From Oscillospiraceae bacterium (GTDB lineage: Bacteria; Bacillota_A; Clostridia; Oscillospirales; Ruminococcaceae), in the NCBI GenBank assembly GCA_017829075.1, contig JAGAJA010000108.1:1-15866 (forward strand): 15,866 bases of DNA, in the 5' to 3' direction. The notes under the pieces are model-generated. The model was given only the letters and a program-made list of their open reading frames with translations. It had not been told where the DNA came from and searched no databases. Shown here piece after piece: positions 1-7,734 of this stretch; within the stretch, counting starts at the first letter, position 1; each line of letters begins with the position of its first letter. A program made the translations under genes and the position numbers.

Positions 1-176
1 CATAGAGGGCTTCAATCGGCAGCTGCGTAAGGTGACTAAATCCAAGGCTGTTTTCCCGACAGATGACAGCCTGTTCAAGATGCTGTACCTTGCATGCCGG
101 ACATCACCAAAAAGTGGACTGGGCACAGATATACTCTCTGCTCGCACTGTACTACAGCGGCCGCATTCCCGAATGA
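1..176 (+). pseudogene. IS256-family (mutator) transposase, decayed C-terminal fragment
   Basis: This is the last part of an IS256-family DDE transposase and is cut by the left edge of the window. Reading from base 2 gives IEGFNRQLRKVTKSKAVFPT and then a segment ending MLYLA, which is the characteristic conserved C-terminal block of this family. The similarity then moves to the frame starting at 103 (ITKKWTG) and again to the frame starting at 120 (WAQIYSLLALYYSGRIPE followed by TGA at 174-176). The family motif is therefore spread over three frames, so at least two small deletions have occurred and no functional protein can be made. The identification rests on recalled family motifs. The frameshifts are read directly from the sequence. 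Confidence 0.85.
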
Positions 177-211
177 CCGCCGCGCCGGAACTGCTCAATT
201 GATTTGTGTTA

Positions 212-435
212 CTATGAATAAGCTCTGGACTCATCAAAATATTCCCTGAGCTTACTGATTTCGCTTAATGCACGTTTGTGGTTTACACAGATTTGGTGGT
301 AGAGCCACTTTCAGCATTTTTATCTGCTTTTTTGTACTCACCAGCCATATTTTTTATATGGTAGGGTACTTGTTTATCATAATTCAGTAAGGCGTGATAA
401 CCCACTGCAAGCTGGTGAAAATACAGCGCGGCATA
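212..435 (-). other. Possible decayed coding remnant, unrecognised
   Basis: Just downstream of the 302-aa membrane-protein gene, the minus strand has a 50-codon stretch without stops (435-286, containing FHQLAVGYHALLNYDKQVPY) that follows a stop and has no start codon or ribosome site. A second stop-free stretch in another frame (about 310-215, containing LYHQICVNHKRALSEISKLR) follows it directly. The composition looks protein-like, and the two pieces could be one gene broken by a frameshift. I do not recognise the family, and it may be chance. Otherwise I see nothing in bases 177-438. Confidence 0.2.
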
Positions 436-438
436 CTA

Positions 439-1347
439 TCAAGCAAACCACATCTGTATTATGTTAACAAATGATGGCATTGAGTACACTCCAATTACCA
501 GGACAACAACAGCAATTATCAATTTCAGCATGGCGTTTTTATCGGTTTTTATGTAGCTGTTTTCTGAGTCCTTTGACGGGTGATAAGGCGCAGGCGCCCA
601 TCTGACAAGCGCTGAAATGTACTCCAGCATATCGGCAAGCTGGGGAGAATCATATAGCGATATCGCGCCGCCGTTCGACAGTATCAGCATTTGCCCCTGA
701 ATATACGAAATATCGGAGAGCGGAACACATAGATGATCAGGGCTTTCCTGTCCTTGATCCCTGTAACGTGCGGGTACCCTGTCGTTCTTGTAGTACGAAA
801 AGAGCAGCTTGTCACTCAGGAGGAAGCATTCGCCTCTGAGGAAATACAGCCTGTCCGTATGGTAGTCTGTTTCGGCGAGGTGCTGAGGGGCGTCCTGCCG
901 ATATAGCCTGTTACTTATCGAAGAACCCACCATCAGAACAGCTATTCCGATGATGAAACAGGCAAATCCGACATACGCATTCCAGCGCATTACTCCTGTG
1001 AAAGCAGCGATCAGAAATACTATAAAAAGGAACAGCGTTATCCCCGCTGCAGCTCCGTTGCGTTTGCCGCGGGTCGCATTGCTGCAATAATATTTGTCCG
1101 GTCTTACGCTCTCGCCGTTGAGCAGTTTTTCAGTCAGCTGTTCAAGTGCCAGCAGCGCCATGGGGGAATCGGTTCTGTCAGCCGCTCTTATCGCCTTTAC
1201 CGTATCCTGTATCTCGCACAGCTGCTTACGCGGCAGAGAGACTATTTTTTCCGTTACAGGAAGCTGCTTTCCCTCTAGCACCTCCCAGACCCATGAAAGT
1301 CCCGGTTCGTTGCTCAGAAACTTTTGACGTATTTGTTCTACTGTCAT
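439..1347 (-). CDS. Membrane protein of unknown function, partner of YibE/F
   Basis: I do not recognise this 302-aa protein. The N-terminal 95 residues are soluble and partly helical. A pair of hydrophobic segments follows (about residues 100-119 and 124-144), then a soluble domain of roughly 125 residues that ends in a beta-rich stretch (DISYIQGQMLILSNGGAISL). A last hydrophobic segment lies near the C-terminus (about 274-296). The middle region could be a PH-like domain such as those found after a TM pair, but this is only a guess from pattern. I chose the ATG at 1347 because GGAGGT (1354-1359) sits 6 bases upstream. A longer frame starting at 1386 would overlap the preceding gene and lacks such a site. 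It begins 16 bases after the YibE/F stop on the same strand, so the two are probably co-transcribed and may act together in the membrane. Confidence 0.8.
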   Translation of the reverse strand: MTVEQIRQKFLSNEPGLSWVWEVLEGKQLPVTEKIVSLPRKQLCEIQDTVKAIRAADRTDSPMALLALEQLTEKLLNGESVRPDKYYCSNATRGKRNGAAAGITLFLFIVFLIAAFTGVMRWNAYVGFACFIIGIAVLMVGSSISNRLYRQDAPQHLAETDYHTDRLYFLRGECFLLSDKLLFSYYKNDRVPARYRDQGQESPDHLCVPLSDISYIQGQMLILSNGGAISLYDSPQLADMLEYISALVRWAPAPYHPSKDSENSYIKTDKNAMLKLIIAVVVLVIGVYSMPSFVNIIQMWFA

Positions 1348-1363
1348 TACTATACCTCCAGTA

Positions 1364-2512
1364 TCATTCCCTGTACTTTCCCGCAAGCAGCAGTCCTGCC
1401 GCTGCCGCCGTCACCGGAGCAACCGCGACTATGCCGAAACTTCCGGCTACAGTATGTATTATTTCTGCGGCAATATACTTATAGTTCAGAATGCAGTCCA
1501 GCGGAGTGCCCTGCGCCATGAATACCATAAGCTGCGCTATGCAGCTTCCGGAATACGCCAACAGCAGCGTTGTGGTTATCGTGCCCATTGCGGCGCGTCC
1601 TACGGTCAGCCCGGATTTTACGGCTTCCCAGGGCTTTATGTCAGGCTTTTTGTGTATGACTTCATCTACTGCGGAGGTTATATCCACCGCGAGGTCCATC
1701 ATCGCGCCGGAGGATCCTATGAATATCGCCGCCATGAATATCTGAGTAAGATTAAGATCCTGATAACCGCTGTAAAGCAGGCTTTCCGAACCACTCATCA
1801 CCGCGCCGTGAATATTCATCAGCCTGGTGAATACCGCGCCCAGCACCGCCGTGAAAGCCAGTCCGATGATTATTCCCAGCGACGACGAAAGCGCACGGCG
1901 GTCGAATCCGTAAACAAGAGAAACAATGATCACGGACAGCACCGAAATTATCACGATTCCGGAAAGTATCGGCGAAACGCTGTTCAGATACAGCGGCACG
2001 ACAATCTTCCATATCATCAATATCGTCAGAATAAACGACAGCACCGCACGAAGCCCGGTCTGCCCGGCGAAGAAAATCAGCACTGCAATGAAAATCGCCA
2101 CAAGCAGTATTTCCCACGGCAGGCGGTAGTGGTCGGTCATTGATACGGACAGTATTTCGCCGTCGCGGTGGCTTATCCGGACGTAAGCGGTGTCGCCGGG
2201 CTGAAACACCTTGTCTATTTCCAGCGAGCCTGTGAGCATATTAACGGCGGTGTACCGCTGTCCTTTGAACTGCCCGTTAAGGAACTCGATATCGCAGTTC
2301 TGGTCGCCGGAACGGACTAATCCGGTGTCGATTATCATGCTGTCGTCAACAGAAACGACCTTTGCCGGGACGCGCTCTGTGCCCTGATATATCAGCTTGT
2401 TTTCAAAGCCCGTGGGAATGAATATCAGCGCGATTATCGCTATGAACGTCACCAGAACCGGTGAATAATAACGCAGTCTATCCGGTGTGAAGAATGATTT
2501 CAGTATGTTCAT
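1364..2512 (-). CDS. YibE/F family multi-spanning membrane protein
   Basis: A 382-aa membrane protein of the YibE/F family, whose transport or other role has not been established as far as I know. One N-terminal TM segment (about 17-34) is followed by an extracytoplasmic beta-rich domain (about 40-128). About seven TM segments then run to the C-terminus. The family's conserved block is clear at about 265-285 (GSSGAMMDLAVDITSAVDEV), followed by GRAAMGTITTTLLLAYSGS. The length is typical for the family. The start at ATG 2512 is supported by AAAGG about 6 bases upstream. It lies downstream of the alkaline phosphatase on the same strand, behind a terminator-like hairpin, and 16 bases before the unknown membrane protein. 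Expression may come from read-through or from a promoter inside the phosphatase gene, since no clear promoter is visible in the short gap. Confidence 0.88.
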   Translation of the reverse strand: MNILKSFFTPDRLRYYSPVLVTFIAIIALIFIPTGFENKLIYQGTERVPAKVVSVDDSMIIDTGLVRSGDQNCDIEFLNGQFKGQRYTAVNMLTGSLEIDKVFQPGDTAYVRISHRDGEILSVSMTDHYRLPWEILLVAIFIAVLIFFAGQTGLRAVLSFILTILMIWKIVVPLYLNSVSPILSGIVIISVLSVIIVSLVYGFDRRALSSSLGIIIGLAFTAVLGAVFTRLMNIHGAVMSGSESLLYSGYQDLNLTQIFMAAIFIGSSGAMMDLAVDITSAVDEVIHKKPDIKPWEAVKSGLTVGRAAMGTITTTLLLAYSGSCIAQLMVFMAQGTPLDCILNYKYIAAEIIHTVAGSFGIVAVAPVTAAAAGLLLAGKYRE

Positions 2513-2531
2513 AAATGCCTTTCTGTACCCG

Positions 2532-2565
2532 AAAAACTCCGCTTCCGCGCGTGGCAGAAACGGAG
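2532..2565 (-). terminator. Rho-independent terminator after alkaline phosphatase
   Basis: On the minus strand CTCCG (2565-2561) and CGGAG (2541-2537) pair, helped by an inner TTC/GAA, and five T follow (2536-2532). The hairpin lies about 20 bases after the phosphatase stop and about 20 bases before the YibE/F start, so it should end or attenuate transcription between the two genes. Confidence 0.7.
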
Positions 2566-2586
2566 CCGGGAGGTTTTTCGTGAAGC

Positions 2587-4116
2587 TTACTTTACGCCTG
2601 TCAGCGCTGCCAGCTTGTCGTAGATCATTGTGTTGTCGTAGTAGCCGTTGAAAAGGCTTGCTCCTGCGCCCTTTGCGTAGACGGCTACGGGGAGTCCGGT
2701 GTGCGCGTAGGAAGCGAAGTTGATACCAGATTTATTGTTTAGCAGGTGGGTGATGGTAACGGTCAGCGGCTCATAGCTTCCGTAGAGGAGATATTCTTCC
2801 TGGGTCTCCACTTCTTCGCCGCTCATGGACTTGTCGTAGGCTGCTTTGAGCTTGTTGTACTCATAGTCGGTGAGAACCAGGTTAGGGTTCTTTTCAGCGT
2901 CCTTGTCGTCTGCGGTCATCAGACCGAACAGGCGCTTTACGTCTTTCAGAACGCCCGCGAAAGAGGTCTTGTTCTCCTTGTATTTTGATACATAGTCGCT
3001 GTCAAACTTTGCGTATGAGAGCTTCTGATTCTTGAGGTTGGTGAGGTAGGTGTCGTAGTCGGTGCCGGCGTAGCCGATGGTCAGACCGCCGGTCTCGTGA
3101 TCTCCGGTCACGATGATGAGGGTCTCGTCCGGGTGCTGCTTGTAGAACTCCAGAGCCTTGTCAACGCCCTTGGAAAGAGCCAGCGTATCGGCGATGGTGG
3201 ACTTTGCGTCGTTAGCGTGGCATGCCCAGTCTATCTTGCCGCCCTCTACCATCATGAAGAAGCCGTTGTCGTTGTCGAGCATTTCAATGCCCTTGTCAAC
3301 GTAGTCTGCAAGGCTCCACTCGCCGTTCCTGCGGTCGTTGCTGTAGGACATTGCGTCGCTGTCTGCGAGTGTCTCGGCGATAAGAATGGACTTTCCGTCC
3401 TCGGGAGTGAGCTTTTCAGCCTCGGCGTAGGTCTTTATTACGTTGTAGCCGGCTTCCTCCGCGAGGTCGTAAACGCTGGTCTGATCCTTGTTGTTGCCTG
3501 TGGGCTTTTTCAGCGCGCCGCCTGCGAAGTAATCAAAGCCGCTCTCGACCATTTCAACGCCTATTTCATAGTAATTATTTCTGCTTGCCTGATGTGCGTA
3601 GTAAGCGGCGGGAGTTGCATGGTTGAGGTTTACCGTGGAGATAACGCCTATCTTGTAGTTCATCTGGGACTTCAGCTTTTCAGCGATGGTCTCATACTCG
3701 GTGGTCATGGTCTCGTCCATGTTGATTGTGCCGCTGTAGGTCTTGTGACCGGTGGAAAGCGATGTAGCCGTAGACGCGGAATCCGGGCAGAAAGAGGAAC
3801 TGTCATAGGTGTTCGCGGAGCCTACTACCGGGAATTTCGTGAAGTTGAGATGTCTGTTAGCCTCGAGAATATCGTTGTTGTTGGTGTCCGCAAGCGCACT
3901 GTAGTAATCGGCGGTTATCTGCGTCTGGGGGAAACTCATTCCGTCGCCGATGAACATGAATATGTACTTCGGCATTTTTCCGGTGTACTGCTGCGCGCCG
4001 GAGGTCACGGTCGCCTTGGCGCCGTTTGCTGCGGAAACCGCGAGGGTGCAGGTTCCTGCGGTCACGAGTGTTGCCGCCGCACAGACGGAGGCTATGATCT
4101 TCTTTGCTCTTGTCAT
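2587..4116 (-). CDS. Secreted alkaline phosphatase
   Basis: A PhoA-type alkaline phosphatase of 509 aa, predicted to hydrolyse phosphate monoesters outside the cell and release inorganic phosphate. A Sec signal peptide spans about residues 1-30 (TRAKK, then a hydrophobic core, then a small-residue region ending SAA). Family motifs appear in order: FIGDGM (metal-binding Asp near 58), PDSASTAT with the nucleophile Ser near 113, NHATPAAYYAHQ near 166-176, VEGGKIDWACH (metal ligands near 292-301), TGDHETGG (Asp and His near 340), and AHTGLPV with the last metal-binding His near 472. All catalytic elements seem present and the length is normal. No lipobox or LPXTG is seen, so it is probably released or loosely held. 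GGAG lies about 8 bases before ATG 4116. A promoter and possible PhoP box lie upstream. Confidence 0.95.
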   Translation of the reverse strand: MTRAKKIIASVCAAATLVTAGTCTLAVSAANGAKATVTSGAQQYTGKMPKYIFMFIGDGMSFPQTQITADYYSALADTNNNDILEANRHLNFTKFPVVGSANTYDSSSFCPDSASTATSLSTGHKTYSGTINMDETMTTEYETIAEKLKSQMNYKIGVISTVNLNHATPAAYYAHQASRNNYYEIGVEMVESGFDYFAGGALKKPTGNNKDQTSVYDLAEEAGYNVIKTYAEAEKLTPEDGKSILIAETLADSDAMSYSNDRRNGEWSLADYVDKGIEMLDNDNGFFMMVEGGKIDWACHANDAKSTIADTLALSKGVDKALEFYKQHPDETLIIVTGDHETGGLTIGYAGTDYDTYLTNLKNQKLSYAKFDSDYVSKYKENKTSFAGVLKDVKRLFGLMTADDKDAEKNPNLVLTDYEYNKLKAAYDKSMSGEEVETQEEYLLYGSYEPLTVTITHLLNNKSGINFASYAHTGLPVAVYAKGAGASLFNGYYDNTMIYDKLAALTGVK

Positions 4117-4165
4117 TGTTGTTCTCCTTTTTTACGTTTGTCGTTCCGTTTTTCGGTACAGTCAT

Positions 4166-4220
4166 ATTATACAGGAGAATTATTAAATCCAAAAGCGCCT
4201 TAGTGTGAAATCATTGTTAA
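4166..4220 (-). promoter_or_regulatory. Alkaline phosphatase promoter with candidate PhoP box
   Basis: On the minus strand there is a perfect -10 TATAAT (4171-4166), but no good -35 at 16-18 bases (best is TTTGGA). Just upstream are two direct repeats, TTAACA (4220-4215) and TTCACA (4209-4204), spaced by 5 bases, i.e. an 11-bp period. This matches the PhoP-box pattern TT(A/T/C)ACA known from Bacillus. A weak -35 with an upstream activator site suits phosphate-starvation control. The promoter is well supported; the PhoP assignment is inference. Confidence 0.55.
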
Positions 4221-4678
4221 ATTAAATCCGGTGTGCGCTGCGGACTTTAAGTCGATTCACCTGCGGCAGCGCGTTTTTCGGCTGATGGCGTATGATTTCC
4301 AGTTCTGCTTTTCTGATCGAGTTTGCCGTGGATTTACATTTCATATATAAACTCATCAATTGTTTGAAAATAATAGTATCTCTGCCTGTGGAGGTATTCT
4401 GGCTTTTCCATGGAATTGTTCATGCAGTTTCCACAAAAATCTCGTCAGTCCGGCAAGGCATGATACTGTTTTTTAATATGCAATGCCCTTTTGCAAATAA
4501 TTAGCAGCCGCATTTAATGTATCGCGTTGTTACAAAAAATTCACTATTTATAGCATTAATGGCGAAAATGAATAAATCCGCAGTTAAAAATTTAGAACTC
4601 AGAAACTAAAAGCCAGAGAAATGGGCATTCCTGCGTAATTTATGTCTTTTGGGAATAAAAGATTATGCAATAATGTGT

Positions 4679-4707
4679 TTGACAAAATTCATATTTTGAT
4701 GTATTAT
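4679..4707 (+). promoter_or_regulatory. Strong sigma-A promoter for structured leader
   Basis: A perfect -35 TTGACA (4679-4684), a 17-base spacer and -10 TATTAT (4702-4707) predict a start near 4713. No gene on this strand follows for 1.4 kb. The next plus-strand gene is the PII remnant at 6168, beyond the antisense IS110 element. Confidence 0.75.
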
Positions 4708-4711
4708 ATAC

Positions 4712-4895
4712 TCAAGCCAAAGGAAACGACCTGATCCACCGCAATGACGCGGAAGGAACGGGTCATTCTATTATCAAGCTGTAAAATCTTATTTAAAGAC
4801 CTGCTAAGAAAAGTCAAGCCCTAAAACGGAATTTTGAAAAGAAAAAACCGATGGAAAGATTTCCTCCCGCTGCTCTGCGGAAAACTTTCCATTGG
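4712..4895 (+). ncRNA. Structured leader or small RNA of unknown class
   Basis: The transcript predicted from the 4679 promoter folds locally. GACCTG (4728-4733) pairs with CGGGTC (4759-4764) around an inner CCGC/GCGG stem (4739-4742 with 4749-4752). A second identical GACCTG (4798-4803) could pair with the same CGGGTC, giving two mutually exclusive folds. Further on, an 11-bp stem (4848-4858 with 4885-4895, one G-U pair) encloses CCGC/GCGG (4867-4870 with 4877-4880). I do not recognise a known riboswitch class. The later hairpin could instead belong to the end of the IS110 element, whose boundary I cannot place. The preceding interval 4221-4678 contains nothing I can support. Confidence 0.4.
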
Positions 4896-4967
4896 AAGCA
4901 AGCAGGCATAGCAAAGCTGACCGCCGAGTTGAGAAAATTTCGACGGTCGGATATGGAACATACGATA

Positions 4968-5863
4968 TCAAGCGTTAAGCACCTCGTTAACTCTGGAGTA
5001 ATAAATGCGCAGGAACTTGTTCGCGGCGGCAGTCATGTAAACTTTATAGAGCTTGCCCTCGGAGCGTTTCCGGTCAAGGAACTGGTACACAAGTTCGTCA
5101 GTCGGTTTTCGTTTGAGATACGTTTCGACCACCAAAAACAAAGTCCTGCGCAGATGCGGAGAGCCACGTTTGGAAATACTCCTCGACTTTACGTCAACCG
5201 TGCCCGACTGGTACGAAGGAGCGTCAAGACCAGCAAAAGCGGTTATAGCTTTCCGACTGTGAAACCGCCTGGTATCGCCAATCTCAGCAATAAGCTGCGG
5301 AGCGAGAACTCTGCCCACGCCATACATTTTTCCTCAGCGTAGTTGTAATTCTGCTTCTTGCACCAGCGGCTGTATTTATCCTTGAACGCCGCACGAGAAA
5401 TGCTTGAAACACAGTTGCAGTGCGGGAACTTGCCTATGAAATCGCCCCATTTTATGTGCCCATCAGACTGTCTTGGCGGCGAATCGAAAAATTCATTTAC
5501 ATTGGGAAAGGACTGATCGATCAGTGAAATAAGATTATTGATGAGCTGGGTCTTATGCTTACAAATCGCTGAATACTGCCGATTGAGCAGCGTCAGCGTA
5601 CTGCGGGTTTCCTCAACCGGTATGGAAACATAGATTCCCTCGTTGTGGAGGAACCGGGCAATTGGTTCATAATAGCTGCCTGTGTACTCCATGACAACTT
5701 TGGTTTCACCCGGAAGTCTTTTCAGGAATTTAGCCAGTTCTCTGAGTTCGCTTTCGGTGTGAGCTACCTCAAAAGGTGAAGCTGCTACAACACCAAGTGG
5801 CTGCATGACTGCAACCATACTTTTGCCTTTGGAAACATCAATTCCAACCGCATTAATTAACAT
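4968..5863 (-). pseudogene. IS110-family transposase (recombinase), internally deleted
   Basis: This is a broken IS110-family recombinase, an enzyme with a RuvC-like DEDD domain and a C-terminal Transposase_20 domain that moves its element under guidance of a bridge RNA. Translation from ATG 5863 (GAGGAG just upstream) begins with the DEDD domain: GIDVSKGK (Asp near 9) and MEYTGSYY (Glu near 59). After YVSIPV the protein jumps to TLTLLNRQYSAICKHKTQL, so the usual segment carrying the last two catalytic Asp residues (a D-x-x-D-A motif) is missing, an in-frame loss of roughly 40-50 residues. The frame then runs to YNYAEEK, where the following helical linker is missing and the reading frame changes. 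The C-terminal domain (MYGVGRVLAPQLIAEIGDTR, then RKAITAFAGLDAPSYQSG) continues from about 5327 to 4968 in a different frame. It lies antisense between a plus-strand promoter and the PII gene. It should be inactive. Confidence 0.88.
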
Positions 5864-6100
5864 CTCTCCTCGTTTTGGATTTGCGTAATTGGCGCCACGC
5901 TTTGCTTCTGCCCATCGCTTATTCAATCTGTAGGTGCAACGTGTTGCTCCGGTGATTTGCGAGCGATCCTTGTTGTGGCAGCTCAACCTGCTGAACCGAA
6001 CGCTGTAATGGAAGCGTGGATGACGGTCTTTGAAACGGGCGTTTTTGCCCAAGGAGGATTATGTCAATCCAACTACTGCTTCCATTATAGATTAAACTTT
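5864..6100 (-). ncRNA. IS110 left-end non-coding region, candidate bridge RNA
   Basis: IS110-group elements carry a long non-coding end upstream of the recombinase that encodes the bridge RNA (established knowledge). Here about 240 bases upstream of the recombinase have no gene on this strand. They contain a 10-bp perfect inverted repeat (GCTTCCATTA 6078-6087 and TAATGGAAGC 6006-6015), a GGATT/AATCC hairpin (6056-6070), and further short stems such as GCAAC/GTTGC. The outer boundary of the element was not found. The rest of the interval up to 6167 holds only the ribosome site of the PII gene. Confidence 0.35.
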
Positions 6101-6167
6101 GAGCCCGGTCTATCCCTGCATGGCTTGTAGGGGGTGCCGGTAAATATATTATAACAGGAGGAGAAAT

Positions 6168-6440
6168 ATGAAGCGCATAGAAATACTTATCAACCCGGAA
6201 AAACGCGATCGGCTTGAAGAAGCGATCGAAAACTACAATGTAAGCGGAGTTATTTTTTCGCACGTCATCGGGTACGGAAATCAGAAAGGACGAACTACCA
6301 TGTTTCGCGGTTCCGAAACGAAGGCTCATTGTCTGACAAAGCTGCGAGCTGAAACTGTTGTGCCTGATGACAGAATAATAGGAGTCAGCGGATTTTTTGA
6401 TCCGATCGGCGCGCCTCAGCTTTCACCGGAGTTCCGCTAA
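6168..6440 (+). pseudogene. PII signal protein (GlnK/GlnB), 5' fragment fused to amt
   Basis: PII proteins sense nitrogen and energy status and block AmtB-type channels. GGAGGAG lies about 5 bases before ATG 6168. The first 68 or so residues are a normal PII N-terminal part: MKRIEILINPEKRDRLEEAI, a T-loop GYGNQKGRTTMFRGSE and KLRAETVVPDDRI. A complete PII (about 112 aa) should continue with the region containing GDGKIFV, but this is absent. The frame instead reads SGFFDPIGAPQLSPE, which fits the periplasmic loop of an ammonium transporter, and stops at 6440. Adding one base near 6428 would continue into the Amt frame (GVPLSVFVLFQ). I conclude that a deletion joined the glnK 5' part to the middle of amt, and that a separate 1-base loss followed. 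Confidence 0.75.
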
Positions 6441-7363
6441 GCGTATTCGTGCTGTTTCAGATGATGCTGTGTGCAACATCGGCAACTATCGTGTCTGGCG
6501 CAATGGCAGAGCGGACAAAATTTGTTTCTTATCTCATATGTTCCGCAGTAATGAGCATGATCATATATCCGGTGACCGGTCACTGGATATGGGGCGGCTG
6601 GCTCAGCGGAACGGGATTTCATGACCTTGCCGGTTCAGGAGCCGTTCACATGGTTGGCGGTATCTGCGCGTTTGTGGGCGCGTTTCTGGTAGGTCCGAGA
6701 AAAGGCAAGTATACCAAAGCCGGAAAATCGGTTGCAATACTTGGCCATAACATACCGATGTCTTTTCTTGGGACATTCATTCTGTGGCTTGGGTGGTTCG
6801 GGTTTAACTGCGGCTCAGCAATGGCTCTTACCGGGAACGCGGGCATGATAGCTATCAATAATGTGATGGCAAGCAGCGCAGGTGCAGTGAGTGCAATGAT
6901 CTTCACATGGATCTTATTTAAAAAGCCGGACGCATCAATGGTATGTAACGGCGTGATTGCCGGTCTGGTTTCGGTCACTGCAAGCGCTGATGTCATCGCC
7001 CCGTGGGCGGCTGTGCTTATAGGCGCTGCAGCGGGCATACTGATGACGCTTTCGGTTGAATTTCTGGATAAGAAAGTCAAGGTTGACGACCCTGTTGGTG
7101 CGATAAGTGTTCATGGCGTATGCGGCCTATGGGGTGTTGTCGCTGCCGGCATCTTTGGAAATGGATGCGACTTTTTCACTCAGCTCGTGGGAGTCCTTGC
7201 AGTTCTGATTTATGTAATGGCGGCAGCTTTCCTAGTGTTCGGGATCGTTAAAAAAGTCATCGGTCTTCGCGTTTCAGAAAGCGAAGAAATTGATGGACTT
7301 GACATTCATGAGCATAATGCAATTGCATATGGCAATTTCCGCCTTTACGATGACAAGTGATAA
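6428..7363 (+). pseudogene. amt: Ammonium transporter (Amt family), N-terminally truncated
   Basis: The C-terminal three quarters of an Amt/Mep/Rh ammonium channel. From about 6428 the frame reads FVLFQMMLCATSATIVSGAM, then AERTKF, HMVGGICAFVGAFLVG with the first pore His, HNIPMSFLGTFILWLGWFGF, and ISVHGVCGLWG with the second pore His. It ends in the usual cytosolic tail GLDIHEHNAIAYG, with the stop codon at 7361-7363. The N-terminal roughly 90 residues, which include the first membrane segments, are missing. The only start is a GTG at 6449 without a ribosome site. Upstream in another frame lies the PII fragment. A functional trimeric channel is unlikely. The remaining sequence is free of stops, so the decay looks recent. 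Confidence 0.8.
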
Positions 7364-7734
7364 AACCTCGAGATGATAAAGGGAAATCAGGCTGTAAGAC
7401 TCGAAGTGCGGAAATGCTTCTGTCCTAATGGAAAGAGCGATCATATCCACAATAATCATCTGACATTTGGATCTGAAAAAAGAACTGTGTAAACGCGAAT
7501 AAACCCGAAAAACGTACCAAAGCTAAAAATGCAGCAAAACATGGCAACGCTGGAGAGATCCGACGCAGCTGCAAGATATACGGAGAAAAGCAGCGGAGCT
7601 AATTCGCTGCTTTTCTGCTTCACCGGTATCTTCCGGCGGATAAACAAATACCATGAAAAGTGCTACAATAACCACAAAGTATAACGAAGTCCCCTGGAAG
7701 TACCTGCACTAACATCGGTACTAAGCGCCAGAAC
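7364..7734. other. Intergenic region without a convincing gene
   Basis: Apart from the hairpin at 7584-7616, I see no supported feature. A 39-codon frame at 7373 and a 63-codon frame on the minus strand (7647-7456) lack ribosome sites and similarity. Confidence 0.5.
7584..7616. terminator. Bidirectional terminator between amt and the TPR operon
   Basis: A perfect 12-bp stem, AGAAAAGCAGCG (7584-7595) with CGCTGCTTTTCT (7605-7616), has a 9-base loop. The A-rich left arm and T-rich right arm give a U-tract on both strands, so it can end the plus-strand amt transcript and the minus-strand operon, which converge here. Confidence 0.7.

Noticed and set aside
1454..2143. 229-codon plus-strand frame inside YibE/F
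   Set aside because: Antisense shadow with strongly biased His, Arg and Tyr composition; the minus-strand YibE/F protein is clear.
3097..4203. 368-codon frame on the plus strand opposite the alkaline phosphatase
   Set aside because: It is fully antisense to a gene with all phosphatase motifs, is rich in Val, Gly, Cys and His, and has no ribosome site. It is a shadow of the real gene's codon pattern.
4292..4504. 70-codon plus-strand frame in the gap before the leader promoter
   Set aside because: No ribosome site, no recognisable motif and AT-rich composition; chance frame is the simplest reading.
4749..4764. GCGGAAGGAACG resembling the conserved loop of SRP RNA
   Set aside because: The surrounding stem order and length do not fit 4.5S/SRP RNA, and the expected flanking bases of the SRP motif are absent.
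5919..6329. 136-codon minus-strand frame across the IS110 end and the PII gene
   Set aside because: It is antisense to the clear PII N-terminus and covers the non-coding end of the IS element.
7456..7647. 63-codon hydrophobic minus-strand frame
   Set aside because: It crosses the bidirectional terminator and lacks a ribosome site and any homology I can recall.
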